Shown here one piece after another: positions 1-11,740 of a stretch of DNA of 64,000 nt. Made by a program: the position numbers and the translations under genes. Location of the stretch: assembly GCA_037013555.1 (NCBI GenBank), contig JASUAD010000024.1, positions 10,050,221-10,114,220 on the forward strand, read 5' to 3'. The notes below the pieces were generated by a model. The model saw nothing but the letters and a program-made list of their open reading frames with translations. It searched no databases and was not told the origin of the DNA. Positions within the stretch are counted from its first letter, which is position 1, and each line of letters begins with the position of its first letter. The DNA is from Sextonia rubra. Taxonomy: Eukaryota > Streptophyta > Magnoliopsida > Laurales > Lauraceae.

Positions 1-702
1 AAATCTTATATAGATTGTGCTTATGCGTCTAACTTGGGTTTTTAATCTGAGTTTGACTTCAAACTGGGGCCCGGGAGTTATACCTTTAGTTTTGTATAAA
101 TTAATAAGGTGTATTTGTACACAACAATGATAACTAAGGAATTAATTATCCCATTTTCCCCATTGATCATAACTTGATTTAAATTTGAATTTAAAATTTA
201 AACATCTTTTACCCAATTAGTAAAACATACTAATTATATATAATTGGATTAGATGAATTATGACCTTTAGGAAAGTTAGTTGAATGTTCACACGAGAATT
301 AGACTAAATGCAGAATGGGAATGTGACGTTTGGGATGCACCACATGATAGGCACCAAAAGTAGTATATCGGCATCGTGAACTCATATTTCCATTATGATA
401 GAGGGTTAGTTCTCATGTGCATATTCATCTAACTTGACCGTTGGTGGATTAGTGCTTACCCTCAAGAATTTGAATTGACACACGTTCATAATACGTTTTC
501 AAATTTAAGTACTCTAAATACTCAAATGGTATTAGATCGAATGTTGGGATTGAGGGTTTCATATCATGGTTCATTCTGCATCGATATACGTATGTATTTG
601 TAAATAAGTATATTTGTATATATGTATCTGACCGACTGCAGTTCGGAGGTGGACGTACGCCATCGGGTCAGCGTATATTGTGGATAATAGTATACAGCTG
701 TG

Positions 703-862
703 CCTTCTGTCATTATCTGCGGGATTACCCGTTTCTGTTATTATCTGCGGGATTACCCGTTTCTGTTATTATCTGCGGGACTATCCGTTTCTGTTATCCG
801 TATGCGGGATTTACCCGTTTCTGTATATTTATCTGCGGGGATACCCGTTTCTGAGCATTCAT
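703..862 (+). repeat. 28-bp tandem repeat, about 5.5 units
   Basis: Tandem units of about 28 bp built on TTCTGTTATTATCTGCGGGA followed by TTACCCG. The first three are nearly identical and the later ones diverge with small indels. The unit length is not a multiple of three, so short open frames through it are fortuitous. Function unknown. Confidence 0.85.
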
Positions 863-899
863 GTCATTGGGGTTTGCATCTGATTTATTTTGGTTAATA

Positions 900-1468
900 A
901 TGAATATATCATTTAATTCAGTTGACTAATCCATTATTTGCAGTTTACCCTCTTGCTAGATTATGTCAATCTGACCCACTACTTTTGGGTGTCTAGGTTC
1001 CGTTGCCGGTGCCGAACCGGAGGGTCAGGCGACGCAGGAAATTCCGCCAGATGGCGGAGTTGTTGAGTGGAGCACCGATGACATCATCTGAGGTGTCCTA
1101 GGGCGGTGCTGAGTTCGAAAACTTTAGATTATGTAATAAGGCCATGTTTGGGCCATTAGTTTTATTCATTTAAGTTTGGTTGTTTTGAAATTTTAACTCT
1201 AATTGTGATGCTTCCAAGCGCTTGACTCTGGTTTATTTATTAATGAGATTGATTATCTTATTGTGATGTAATATCCGTCTGCGATGAGCATGGATTTTAG
1301 TTCCGCGTGTGATTATGGTTGCTTGATCACCAAGCATAGCCTCACGAAGGACTTCGATCCACCCGGAATTGGGGCCCGTGCTGTTTATGTTTAGAAAAAT
1401 TTTTATTGGCCCCAATTCTCACACCCCTGGAACCGGGTTTGGATCCGGCCCAGTTTTGGGGGCGTGAC
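900..1468 (+). repeat. Possible fragment of a Ty3/gypsy LTR
   Basis: GC-richer DNA than its surroundings, ending in a GGGGGCGTGACA-like terminus at about 1456-1468 that resembles the 3' end of chromovirus (Tekay/Del-type) LTRs. A related stretch ending in CCGGAATTGGGGCC lies at 1360-1376. No primer-binding site or gag-pol reading frame follows. The assignment rests on remembered family style and is weak. From 1 to 640 I see only AT-rich DNA. Confidence 0.3.
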
Positions 1469-2564
1469 ACGTTCCCTCGTGTTCTCTCTCTTCTGAGATT
1501 CAGCTCTCGTCTTCCCCATGGACGGAGGAAAAATCTTACAATGCCGTTGAGGTCCTCGACGAATTCCTTATCCGCTGCGCAACAGATTCAACCACGACAC
1601 CCAAAACCCAACAAAAGTAATCACAATCAAGGATCAATCAATCAGAGAAACCCATGTATCAAAAAAGACGCAGACACAGAGATTGATGATTAATCACCAA
1701 CAGAAGATGAAGAGTCCGCGAGAGAAAGAGAAGAGGAGTGAGGACGGTGAGAGCGAGCAACAAGATGATAAGAATCCTCTCGCCCCTGACGACTATCTTC
1801 GTCACCAAGAACCGATCTTCCTAGCGTTTCTTCTCCTCAGCACGAGAGATCGCATTTGGAAGCTATCTTTTTTATTCTCTCAGTCTCTGCTTTTGGGTTG
1901 TTTGGCTTTGCCGAATTGAAAAATTGGAGTGTTTGATTGAGAGGTGTTTGTTTGTCAGTTTGTGATTGTGGGTGGGTGTGTCTATATATAGTGTTTTCTG
2001 CAAAAAAGAATATGGAAATTACACTAAACATTTTAGTTAATAAAATAATGTATATCTATATATATATCCCTTTTTTAATGATTGCTCATATTTGTGACAG
2101 TAGTTCTAACTCCTTTTGACTCTCTGGCTTTTGCACTTGTTTCTCTGTAAATCAAAGCCAAGATGGCAAGCAGGAGCAGCTTCCAGAGCCAGGCACTATA
2201 AGAGCCATTAGTTTAGACTGCAGTCCCAATCACATGCTGCTTAAGAAAATAGGCCTTTCATAACTCAGGGTAACACTAGCGACCTTGACAATGATAACCG
2301 TTGATAAGGAAAAGGCCCTGTTTTTGGTTTCTGATAAGGAAAAGATACTTGATAAGGAAAAGTTACTGATAATGTTAGTTGGCTGGCAAACCCTATTTAA
2401 GGCAGAAATAGAGGGTGACCTTGTGAATAAGTCGCCCGCTCCCACAACTCCCATGTGTTTATTTCCTATGTCTTGGCCATTGGGCCAACCAAGCCAAAAA
2501 AAAAAAAAACAAAACAAAAAAAAAAAAAAAAAACTCTATTTAAGACAATGCCTATGTAACTGTT

Positions 2565-2906
2565 ACAGGTGTTCATGGGCGGGGTCAAGCTGGGCATATC
2601 TAAGCTCAGCCCAACTTTTGAAATACTAGCCCAAGCCTAAAAGTCAGGTATGAGCCCTCCCATTGAATCAATTGGGGTGGGCCAAATCGGTTTTTTTTAT
2701 CAACTTTGTGGTCACTTAGAGTAATTATTTGTAATAACTAAATAAAATTGCATCAATTCCTTACACAGCTCTGCTTCGGGCTTTCTATCACTTAATCCAA
2801 GTCAAGTCCAATTTTTAGATGGGCTCTAATTACATATCCAAGCCCGATCGAATGCAGGCTAGGCCTAAGTTGGGCTCAGGCTAGCCTAGCCTGTGAGCAA
2901 CCCTAG
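2565..2906. mobile_element. hAT-type MITE (342 bp)
   Basis: Flanked by a perfect 8-bp target duplication TAACTGTT (2557-2564 and 2907-2914). The ends are short imperfect inverted repeats (ACAGGTGTTC at the left, CTAGGGTTGC read inward from the right). The interior is rich in GGGC/GCCC words such as AGCCCAACTT. An 8-bp duplication with CAGG/TAGGG ends is typical of small non-autonomous hAT elements that begin GGTGTTCATGGGC in many plants. There is no coding capacity. Confidence 0.75.
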
Positions 2907-2914
2907 TAACTGTT

Positions 2915-4349
2915 GGGATTTTAAGGAAAAATACATAGTATTTCAGTTGTTTATCACTTGCTTGTATAACATTGTGATTTTGCAATTCATAGAAATAGTC
3001 AAGCGCAAAAAAAAAAAAAAAAGATTTTGTCCCTTCCTGCCATATGCCATTGGAAAAAAAGTCTTTTTAGTAGAAGAATAATAGTTCAAAATATTTCTCA
3101 ATTCAAGTGAAAAATGATTTATTAAAACACAAAAACATGGTTACATGTCTGTAATATATTTGAATGTATATAACATGTTAGATCGCTGGATTCCCCACTG
3201 CTTAGCATCGGTGCTCACGTCATGCTGAGCGCTGACTCTTGTAGACCCACATCGGGCCCCAACTACCTGATTGGTTGCCGCTAATTTTTTACTAAAAATC
3301 GAGTGCACAATTGATCCAATAGTTCAATTCATTTGGATGAGTGCCAAACACTGGAACCGATGACTATTAGGGGGTCCATCTTTTATATTCTACTCGAATG
3401 AACCCTAATATAAGCTAAAGCACGTGTTGAGGAGCATCACACTCAATAAAGGTTTCCCCTAAAATGCTAAGGGCACATTTGTTTGCATAAAATACATATG
3501 TATTGTACATGTAGAAATTCATGGTAAAAAAAACTCCACTGCAAAATCACAAAGAGGAATCAATAAAAGATAAAACGTAGCAAAGATGAGACTATGACAC
3601 TGTTGAAATTTGAATTTCTAGGGTGCTAACTAGATTTTCATTTTTTTCCTTAATTTTTTATTTCCATAAAGGGTAGGTTATTTGATGAAATTTTTGGATA
3701 TTCACCTTTAATTCCTTATTTTTAATGATTTATAAAAACTCATTCCTAGAAATGCAATTGTGTGAAACAGACACGCGTATCACAAAATTTTAGCAAAGGT
3801 TTCTCATATGGAAATTTCTGATTCTATATACATATGTGATAGATGTCTATTTCGTGCCAGGGTCCGTGGGTTTGGAAACTACACGGACCTAGGCTGAGGC
3901 CAAAATATTACGGTGTCCAAAACAGTTCAATTAAAAATTAAAGGTCCTAAGTAAGTATCCAAACCCAATTTTTTAGTGTACGGTCTAAGTCAGATCCTAG
4001 TAGGGGATACCCCCTAATAAAAAAATTGAAAAGAGAAGAAATTCCTCACGTGAAAGCCGACAAAAAACCTTTACTTATTGTTGCATCATGTGGCAGAGAA
4101 TTTCAATCACAGGTTACAACCAACAAACTCCTTGGAAATTTAAAAATTCTGATTTGAAGTATTTGCTGAGGCGGGCTGAATTAGATCTTAGGATATCAAT
4201 AATGCTAGCTACATTTTCAATTTTAGAACTCATCTCACAATTATCTTATGTGGTAGTTTCTTACTTTCTTATCTCTATAATGTTCAAAACATAACAAATG
4301 AGCTAGACTTGCCATATTGGACGATCGTGAGATGGGGAGTGTGGCTCGC
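2915..4349. other. Intergenic, no feature recognised
   Basis: AT-rich DNA with homopolymer runs (A-run at 3007-3022). I see no convincing coding exon, RNA gene or mobile-element terminus. Confidence 0.5.
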
Positions 4350-4583
4350 ATTACTGTTATTATTATTATGACCGAAGGTATTTCTTGTCATTGCAGCGCT
4401 TTTAGACTTTTGGCTTCCAGCCCAATGATTATTTATCCGATTCTGACAAGCAAAGACTATTCCTTGAGGGTTACATACATGACTGCAAATATAACACATG
4501 AATAACGTAGCGGCGGGAGTTGAACTTAAACTTTGGAGAGTAAATCCAAAACTCAAATCAACTGAGCCACCGGCTTGACGGCC
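4350..4583 (-). mobile_element. tRNA-derived SINE, family A copy 1
   Basis: On the minus strand an A-box-like GGTGGCTCAGTTGATTTGAG (4571-4552) is followed by a B-box GTTCAACTC (within 4515-4527) that fits the GWTCRANNC consensus. A body of about 130 bp follows, ending in a (TAA)n-like tail near 4360. The body shares ordered blocks with the copy at 19208-19429: TTTGGATTTACTC, TACGTTATTC, AGAATCGG/AAAATCGG and CCAAAAGTCTAAA/CCAAAGGTCTAAA. This supports one SINE family with two diverged copies in the window. Confidence 0.75.
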
Positions 4584-5079
4584 TTCTTAACAAGTGTGTG
4601 TTTGAAAATTTTCATCTAAAACTAATCTCATTTATGCACGCATGCAAACAAATATATATATATATATAAGCAACATTTATATAGATAAATGAGAGTAAAC
4701 AAATGACCCCAATAAACAAGGATGATTTTTTTATGCACTTGTGCGAAAATTTTCACAACCATCAAATCTTAACTCATTACAATGCCATTTGGATGGTCAA
4801 CAATATGGACAATCATATTATGTTGTAATTAAGCAAAATGAATCCAAGCTATATATACCCCCCCTTAATTAGTCCACAACAGTCATGACCAAATAAGTTG
4901 ACTGAAATCAGAGGATATAGTCAAGTCGGTAACCCAATTCTAATTGCAGGACAGGCAACAATGCAGGCTAGCTAGTAAGGTGCAGAGATGGTCTGCATCG
5001 GTGGGCGTGCTGCAATTATAAATTCACATGGCTTTAATCCAAAACCAAAAAATCAAAACACATTTACACCCATATTAAA

Positions 5080-6790
5080 TATAACTGGTTTCCAATAATG
5101 AACCTGAATTCAATCTTAAGCTTAACATGAGTTGTAAACATGGCCCCATCTTTATAGAAGCTAAAATATGCACCCATGTTTGTGATTGCAAAAATGAGGC
5201 ACACATTTAAGAATGATAGCAATGCCCCACGTTTATAAATTGTTGTATATGGAGCCTGGCCTTTAGAAAAATCACAACAGGAGAGTCACAATTATAAATT
5301 AGAGTCTAGAGCCCCCTTTATGAGAATTATAATATGGGACGAATCTTTTTAGATAAAAATATGTGGCCCACTATCATAGGAATTATAATGTGGGCACACT
5401 TTTATAAGAAATGTTAAATTTACACCTCCACTTACTCCTTTAGTTACTCCCAAATACTTTTTGTGGTTCACAGCTATTCAAAATATGATGTGGGCCACAT
5501 CAAGATTAAAATATGAACTACAAAAAACACTAGAAAGTAAATAAGGGTATAGCTATAGCATTGCTCCACTTTTATATGAGTTACCATGTGGGCCATTTTT
5601 TGTAATTGTGAATATGTAACATACCTTTAAAAATTATAAAGTGGAGGCCACTTTTGTGATTGTGAATATGAATCTGCCTAGGAATTACAAAGTGGGGGCA
5701 TATTAGTGGACAGGTAAATTATAAGAATCTGGATCTCATAGAAATCATCTAAACAGTTCAAGATGAATTTCATCCCCTCTACTAATATATCCTCAAGTTT
5801 CTTTTCAAAAAGAGTGGGTCTTACCGTAAGATTGAGCACCATAACAGAAACATGATTAGGCACTAGTGTAGCATCATGGTACTCAATCATATGGTGGGAC
5901 ACTTCGACTGAAATGAAACTTAAGGAATATCAATCGATGGGGTGAAATCATCTTGAAAGGTCTAAATGATCTCTATGTGGTCCCCATGATGGAGTTCCAA
6001 AAAAATGTTACATTGTTCTTGTAATAGCTGTGAAAAAGGATTTGGACCCAAAATGCAATGGTCACAGTGTGATTTTTGGAAACTCAAAATATAAGCTTTA
6101 TTTCATGAAATTAGATCTCAAATAATAGAGCTTACTCACATGAATATTGTCTTTTACAGTTATATACATAATAGAGCTTTCTGTTTTAAAAGAATGCATT
6201 AAGGAGGGCTACTTCTTCAGTAGATCTCTTTTTAGCTAAGGCACATGACAGTGAATAATGCAAAATTTATAAGATTTTTTTTATGAAATAGAACTCATAA
6301 AAATTTTGAAATAATGGAAACAGTGGGTTCTAGTGGGTTCTACATTGTAAAATGGTGAGCCCAACTAACCATAATTTGAAAAGGCTGGTGGGTCTACAAT
6401 CACAAAAGTGGCCACACTTTATAACTCCTAAAGATGGGTCTCATGTTGACAATCACAAAAGATGGGTACAATGATAATTCAGGCAAATATGTGCTCATAT
6501 TGTAATTCCTATGAAGATGGGTCCAATATTATAATTCCTATAAAAGCAGGCCCCATATTCTAATTTACAAATGTGAGTGTGATGTTATAATTTTTCTAAA
6601 AGTGGGCTCCATGTACAACAATTCATAAAGGTGGGTGCATGTTATAATTCTTAAAAGGGCAGACCTCATTTTTGCAATCATAAAAGTTTTGTCCACATTT
6701 CAAGTTTTATGAGTATGGTGTGGTGTACACAACTGATATAAAAAGAGATAAGGCTGAATTCACGGGCATTATTGGTACAAGTAGAATAAA
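5080..6790. repeat. Long imperfect inverted repeat (foldback-like element)
   Basis: The left arm (about 5080-5720) and right arm (about 6395-6790) are reverse complements of each other with scattered mismatches and indels. Examples are CCAATAATG at both outer ends, TGATTGCAAAAATGAGG, AATTGTTGTAxATGGAGCC, and AAAGTGxxGGCCACTTTTGTG near the inner ends. The left arm carries an extra segment of roughly 200 bp (5400-5590). The 0.7-kb centre has no coding capacity. The outer limits are approximate and I found no clear target duplication. It could be a foldback or degenerate Mutator-like element with long terminal inverted repeats. Confidence 0.75.
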
Positions 6791-7455
6791 ATCTATGTAG
6801 ATTTCAATATTGATAGATTCATTTTTTATATATTCTAACATTTGGCCACTTGTGAAATATTATATTATGTTATAATTTATAATATTCACCCCTCCTCTAA
6901 AAAAATGGTATCCATAATTTCTAAAGAAAACCCCATATTGTAAACCATAATCTGTACTTTTCAAATAGTGTAAAATAGAACTTAGGTAATATTTTCTATT
7001 ACATTAAAAAATGTTTTGAATAATCTTTGGTTTTCAAATACCCCCTAAATTTATCGGGTTGATGCATCCATACACTAAAGCCGTGTGGATGTGTTTTTAC
7101 ATCCTAAGCACATGGAGATTGGAGCTATTGGGTGCAAATCGTACCAACGGCTTACTGAAGTGCAACATTATTGCTAACGGTTGCACATGAAGATATATTT
7201 TACTACCGTGAACAGGGGGAGGAATTAGAAAATTTTCTTCGAGACCTTTATCTAAAAAAGAAAATTTGGAAAAGGGTGAGCAAAAGTGAAAAAACCTATA
7301 TAACTCTTAGCAGATATAGAGTTTTACAAAAATTTAAAAGGACTATCTACAATTCTTAGGGGAGGCCATGGTCTTCTTTGCTAGTACTTAGCTCTGCCCC
7401 AGACACTAAAGTGAAACTTAGGAAATCCTTCCCAAGTTTATAGATCATCAATACT
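6791..7455. other. Intergenic, no feature recognised
   Basis: AT-rich DNA without supported genes. Confidence 0.5.
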
Positions 7456-7785
7456 CATGTTTGGTAAACTAAAAGGAATCTTGCATCTAGAGAATTCCTT
7501 CATTCTCTTGTAACCAAACTATTTTCTCTAAGGATTTTTTTATAGGAGGAATCATAGCATCTCAAGTTAAGAAAAAAATTAAGATTCATTCATAATTACT
7601 TGTTTACATTTGTGGATTTGTAAAATTCAATGTGGGGAGGTAGAGATGGAGGAATCAATGGAAGAGAGGATTTTGGTAGATTTGGAGGATTTAGACAATC
7701 CCCTCTCACTTTTTCTTTCTTTACCCAACTATGGATTTTCTTTGAAATGAAGGAAAATCAGAAAGGATTCCTCTGTCCAAACATG
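7456..7785. mobile_element. Possible MITE with CATGTTTGG terminal inverted repeats
   Basis: CATGTTTGG followed shortly by AGGAATC at the left end is mirrored by the same words in reverse complement at the right end (GGATTCCT near 7765-7772, CCAAACATG at 7777-7785). The element is about 330 bp and non-coding. I could not identify the target duplication, so the superfamily is uncertain. Confidence 0.4.
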
Positions 7786-7882
7786 CCAACATGTAGACCA
7801 AGGGATATTGTTAATGTGCAGGGTACCTGCCATTTCATAACTTTCATTTGCTAGTACTCACTTTTTGGATATGTTTACTCAA

Positions 7883-7955
7883 TCTCCCAAATATGAAGCA
7901 TTTGTAAATTGAGAATCATCTCCCAAATATGAAGCATTTGTGAAATTGAGAATCA
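7883..7955 (+). repeat. 36-bp tandem duplication
   Basis: TCTCCCAAATATGAAGCATT and the following bases occur twice in direct succession with a single-base indel. Confidence 0.8.
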
Positions 7956-9224
7956 ACATGAGAGAAGATCAAAGCAGGAATGATAAAGGCAGGAGAATAC
8001 CTTCAAGGTCTTCAAAGAATCTTGTGAAAATGAGGGAATTAAAAAGCAGGCCAATTTTCTACTGTGGAACTCTAGAGGAGTATATATGAATTAAACTAAA
8101 TCCTACATTAAAGGCAGGTAGGCAAGGAGTTTCTCTAATGTATATTATGGACTCCTACAAGAGAATGATTCTTTTCAAAAGCAATAGATGTTGTGTTATA
8201 TGATACAAAAAAAGTAGAGTAGTGAAAAGAAATTTTAAACTTTATTGCACATACTTAGGTTCATGTATATATTCTCACATCATTATGATTTCTTTGGTAG
8301 AAGTTGCAAGAAAAGGAGAAAGGGCCTTCTATTTCACTCTAGATGACATGGAACATGTAAATTAAGACTTTTCCCATTTTTGTATCTTTTTTTTTCTTCT
8401 TTTTTTTTTTTTTTTTTGAATTTCTCAGGAGCGGGTTGAGTTGGAGCTATTAAATGGTATGGCCCCCATCAAATGTAGGTTATACAGGTTGGGTCAAGTT
8501 GTCATGAAAGGATGTGGATTAGAGTTGGCCTTCAACATATCCTTTGGTTCTCTCACTTGAAGGGGATTTAGACCATCTTTGAGGTTGTGAACAAGCCTCT
8601 TTAGGCTTTATTCTATTCCTTGAAAATTATAAGATCAAAATGACACAACTTTGACTTCAGTTTACTTGTACAAAGCACCCTTTTCCGATTTGCAAAAAAG
8701 TGATATGTAACAAAAAAAGTGATGATTACCAAAGGTTGTAGTCGATCTTACGGTTGAATTTAGTGCTTTTGGCGATCATTCAACACTCTCAAAGTCGAAA
8801 AGCACAAGTTCCAACACTCTAAAGGTACTACATAAGCGAAATGAAGCGAAACTGAAACAAATAGTGGCCAAAATGGCCATTTTTTGTTAGTGACCATGGG
8901 CCACTGTCACTTACCTTGTCTTTCTTTCTTTCTTTTTTTTTTTTTGGATTTTGTTACTTTTCTCATGTAATTTCTTATAATTTTTTTGTTTGGATCTTAT
9001 CTGAGACCGAGGGGGGGGGGGGGGGGTTTGTAAGTTTTTTAAAAAACTTGTAAATAACCTACATCCCCGAGGTTAGAGTATTAAACTCATATAAATTAAA
9101 GGAAAATTAATAATGAACAGTAGCTATTTTCTATTCTTTTTTTTTTTTTTTTTTTTGCGCTTGAAATGTGTGAATGTTGGATATGATTTTGTTGCATTTC
9201 ACATTAATTTTAAGAGCGATCAGC
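7956..9224. other. Intergenic with homopolymer tracts
   Basis: Contains T-runs (about 8400-8417 and 8932-8945) and a G-run at about 9010-9026. No gene or clear element was recognised. Confidence 0.5.
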
Positions 9225-9858
9225 TGTAGTTATTCTTGATAGATTCCTACAGCACGCAATCCCTTGATGTCCTGTTATCAATACCTTAATCTCCACAACG
9301 AACGATCTCTATGCTTAGGGAGTAATCTTTTATAAGAAAATAAAAGCTACAAATCTCTTACAAATAAGTAGAAGCATCAACTCTTGAACTTGAAGCCTTC
9401 AACCCAATCTCTTATGAAAGCTCTAGATAATCTCTCCAATAATAGTCCTAATTCGAAATAAGGAGAGCTCTATGTGTTGTATTTAGGGTTAAGAAGAACA
9501 CCCTATTTATAACCCACAATTTATGCTTCATTAAGATAGCCCTCACAGAATTCAACTTACAAATTTTGGCACAAAAATGAAATAATTATGTAACAAGAAA
9601 GTGGATTTTTGCCACATGCACGCTCGAGTAGGGCGCATTCAATTATTTTCTATCTGGCTTATCAGACTTAAGTGTGGTCTTTGTGGGCTTGAGTGCGATT
9701 GCCTCTGTCTAGGCTCGTTCTAATTAAAATCTAGTTTCTTCAATTTTAGCACCTCTTGCAACCTGATCAACAGTCCATATTAAAGATTATAAAATATAGA
9801 TTAATGGACTCAATTTTTGTACAATATATGAATTTAACCAATTACAAAATTCCTAACA
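9225..9858 (-). mobile_element. Ty1/copia-type 3' LTR (minus strand)
   Basis: On the minus strand a polypurine tract CCAAAGGGGGAGAT (within 9873-9859) is followed directly by TGTTAGGAATTTTG, the classic PPT and LTR start of SIRE/Maximus-type copia elements. The LTR probably ends in ACTACA at 9225, giving about 634 bp with TG...CA ends. The left terminus is the best candidate, not proven. Confidence 0.6.
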
Positions 9859-11300
9859 ATCTCCCCCTTTGGCAATTCATAGGCAAAACTTCCTATGCAA
9901 TCAATTAACCGAATAATAAATCCAAAAATACATTCATTGCACTAAGTAAATTGAAATTGTTTAAAAAAAAAGTACCATTAGGTCTGCGACCACTTCAAGA
10001 TTATACCAATAGAATTCTTGTGAAACTTATTAGAAAACATCTTCAGCTTCTTATCTTCAAAATTCTCACTTTATACTCATACTCCCCGTTTTTCTCAATA
10101 AGTGACAAATCTTTTTATTTCAACATGCAGCATATTTGTCAACTAAGATCTAGTAGTAACTCCCCCTCAATGATATACTTGTATCAATATAAGGGATGGG
10201 AGCTTAATCTTCTTGATCAGGGGTTCTTGAACTTTGGTACCCACACTTGTGCATTAAAGAACTTCAGCATATTTTGAACTAAAATAGATGATAAGTCTTC
10301 CTTCTTAACCCAGGTTGCACTTGAAGTGGGTGCAAAAGACCGAGTTCTCTATTGCTTGTTTTTTGACATAGTTTTCAATTTATTGCAATGGGGACAAATG
10401 TGTCCTTATTTTCTACTATGGTGACATATGTGTACTCATGTAGATTTATAACTAAACTTACTTTTTGATGCACAGTCAACATGTTTTCTCTGTGCAGTTT
10501 GTTGTGCAACAGATGTATGTACAATGCTTTTAACAAAGACAGTGTTACCTGTAGATTTTAATCTTGAAGTACCATCAGTGTATCCAAGACTAATCTGTCT
10601 TATCAATATGTAGCTTTTGAACACTCAAGATATGGTCAAGTGTAGTTGAATTGGCATGTGTAAAAATAGGAGCATCCAACTTTGTCAATGTTATCTTTAA
10701 CTTGACGTTCAAATCATCAATTTCAACTCGAGATATGGTCAAGTGTAGTTGAATTTGCATGTGTAAAAATAGGAGCATCCAACTTTGTCAATGTTATCTT
10801 TAACTTGACGTTCAAATCATCAATTTCAACTCGGTTCTTCAATACTTCTATTGTCAAATATTCACTCTCTTATTTCTTATAAGTCAAGCTCTTATGCAAA
10901 GAACCTTTATGTCTTCAATAAGGATGATCTGTGCATATGCAGCTTTTTGATTCTTTTTAACAGATAGAATTTCAACTTTAGTACCGTCAAGCTTCACAGG
11001 TTTTGTAGCATATAATTCTAGCTTCTTGCTCTCTCCACACAAAAATTTGTACTATGCTTTCTAGTCAACATTCTGACAAGACACTTCTTTATCACCATTA
11101 TTATCATCAGAATCAGTATCAGATGGTGAAGATGTAGCTATAAAAGAAATATACTTCCTTTTTTCCTTTTTCATACGAATCAGGTTTAGACCGGCGGATA
11201 TCCTTAAGTTTCAAATTTTGGGAACAACTTGAAAACAAGCAAATCCTAGACAAGTCTTTTCTTCTATGGCGACGAGCCCAAATTCAAATCAAAACCCAAC
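9859..11300 (-). pseudogene. Gag-only remnant of a Ty1/copia (SIRE-like) retrotransposon
   Basis: Read on the minus strand, fragments match the C-terminal part of SIRE-type Gag. There is an acidic Asp/Ser stretch (about 11080-11130), a helical segment with LDHILSVQKLHIDKTD (10638-10590 region), and QISLGYTDGTSRLKS with TVFVKS (10600-10500). The frame is broken and no integrase, reverse transcriptase or RNase H is visible between this and the PPT at 9873. It is therefore either internally deleted or a gag-only non-autonomous copy. A 103-bp tandem duplication lies inside it. Confidence 0.6.
10628..10833 (-). repeat. 103-bp tandem duplication inside copia Gag remnant
   Basis: Units 10628-10730 and 10731-10833 differ at one base that I can see. 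Since 103 is not a multiple of three the duplication shifts the Gag frame, so it arose after or during decay of the element. Confidence 0.9.
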
Positions 11301-11355
11301 TCCTAGAATAGGCGGTTTGAAGAAAGCCCAAGAGAAGATGATATGCACCGTAGGC

Positions 11356-11670
11356 GTGGTTATTTAACAATTGGTTTCATTATTATTTATTGTAGTACAT
11401 AGTATCCATCTCACATGTTTTGTGAGGTATTTTCAATTCTTAATGTCTCAAATCCAAGGCATGGTTATTTAACAAATTGGTTTGGCTATTATTTATTGTA
11501 GAAAATAGTATTTATCTCACATATTTGGTTAGCTATCTTCAATTGTTTATTGTCTTAAATACGAGTCATGTTATTTAACAAACTGGTTTGATTATTATTT
11601 ATTGTAGGACATAGTATACATCTCACCTGATGATGATAGTATCCATCTCACATGTTTAGTCATTTTAGCT
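11356..11670 (+). repeat. About 105-bp tandem repeat, three diverged units
   Basis: Each unit contains GGTTATTTAACAA, ATTATTTATTGTAG and ATAGTATCCATCTCACATG or variants. Starts are near 11357, 11462 and 11568. Divergence between units is clear, so the array is old. Confidence 0.8.
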
Positions 11671-11740
11671 TGTAATTGCATGAATGCTCTCTATTTTCTT
11701 ATTAATGTTACCTAAGCTCTTTGTATCAATGGAATGTCAG

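Noticed and set aside
10590..10833. CRISPR-like or phage-like direct repeat
   Set aside because: It is a single 103-bp tandem duplication inside a retrotransposon Gag remnant in a plant genome.
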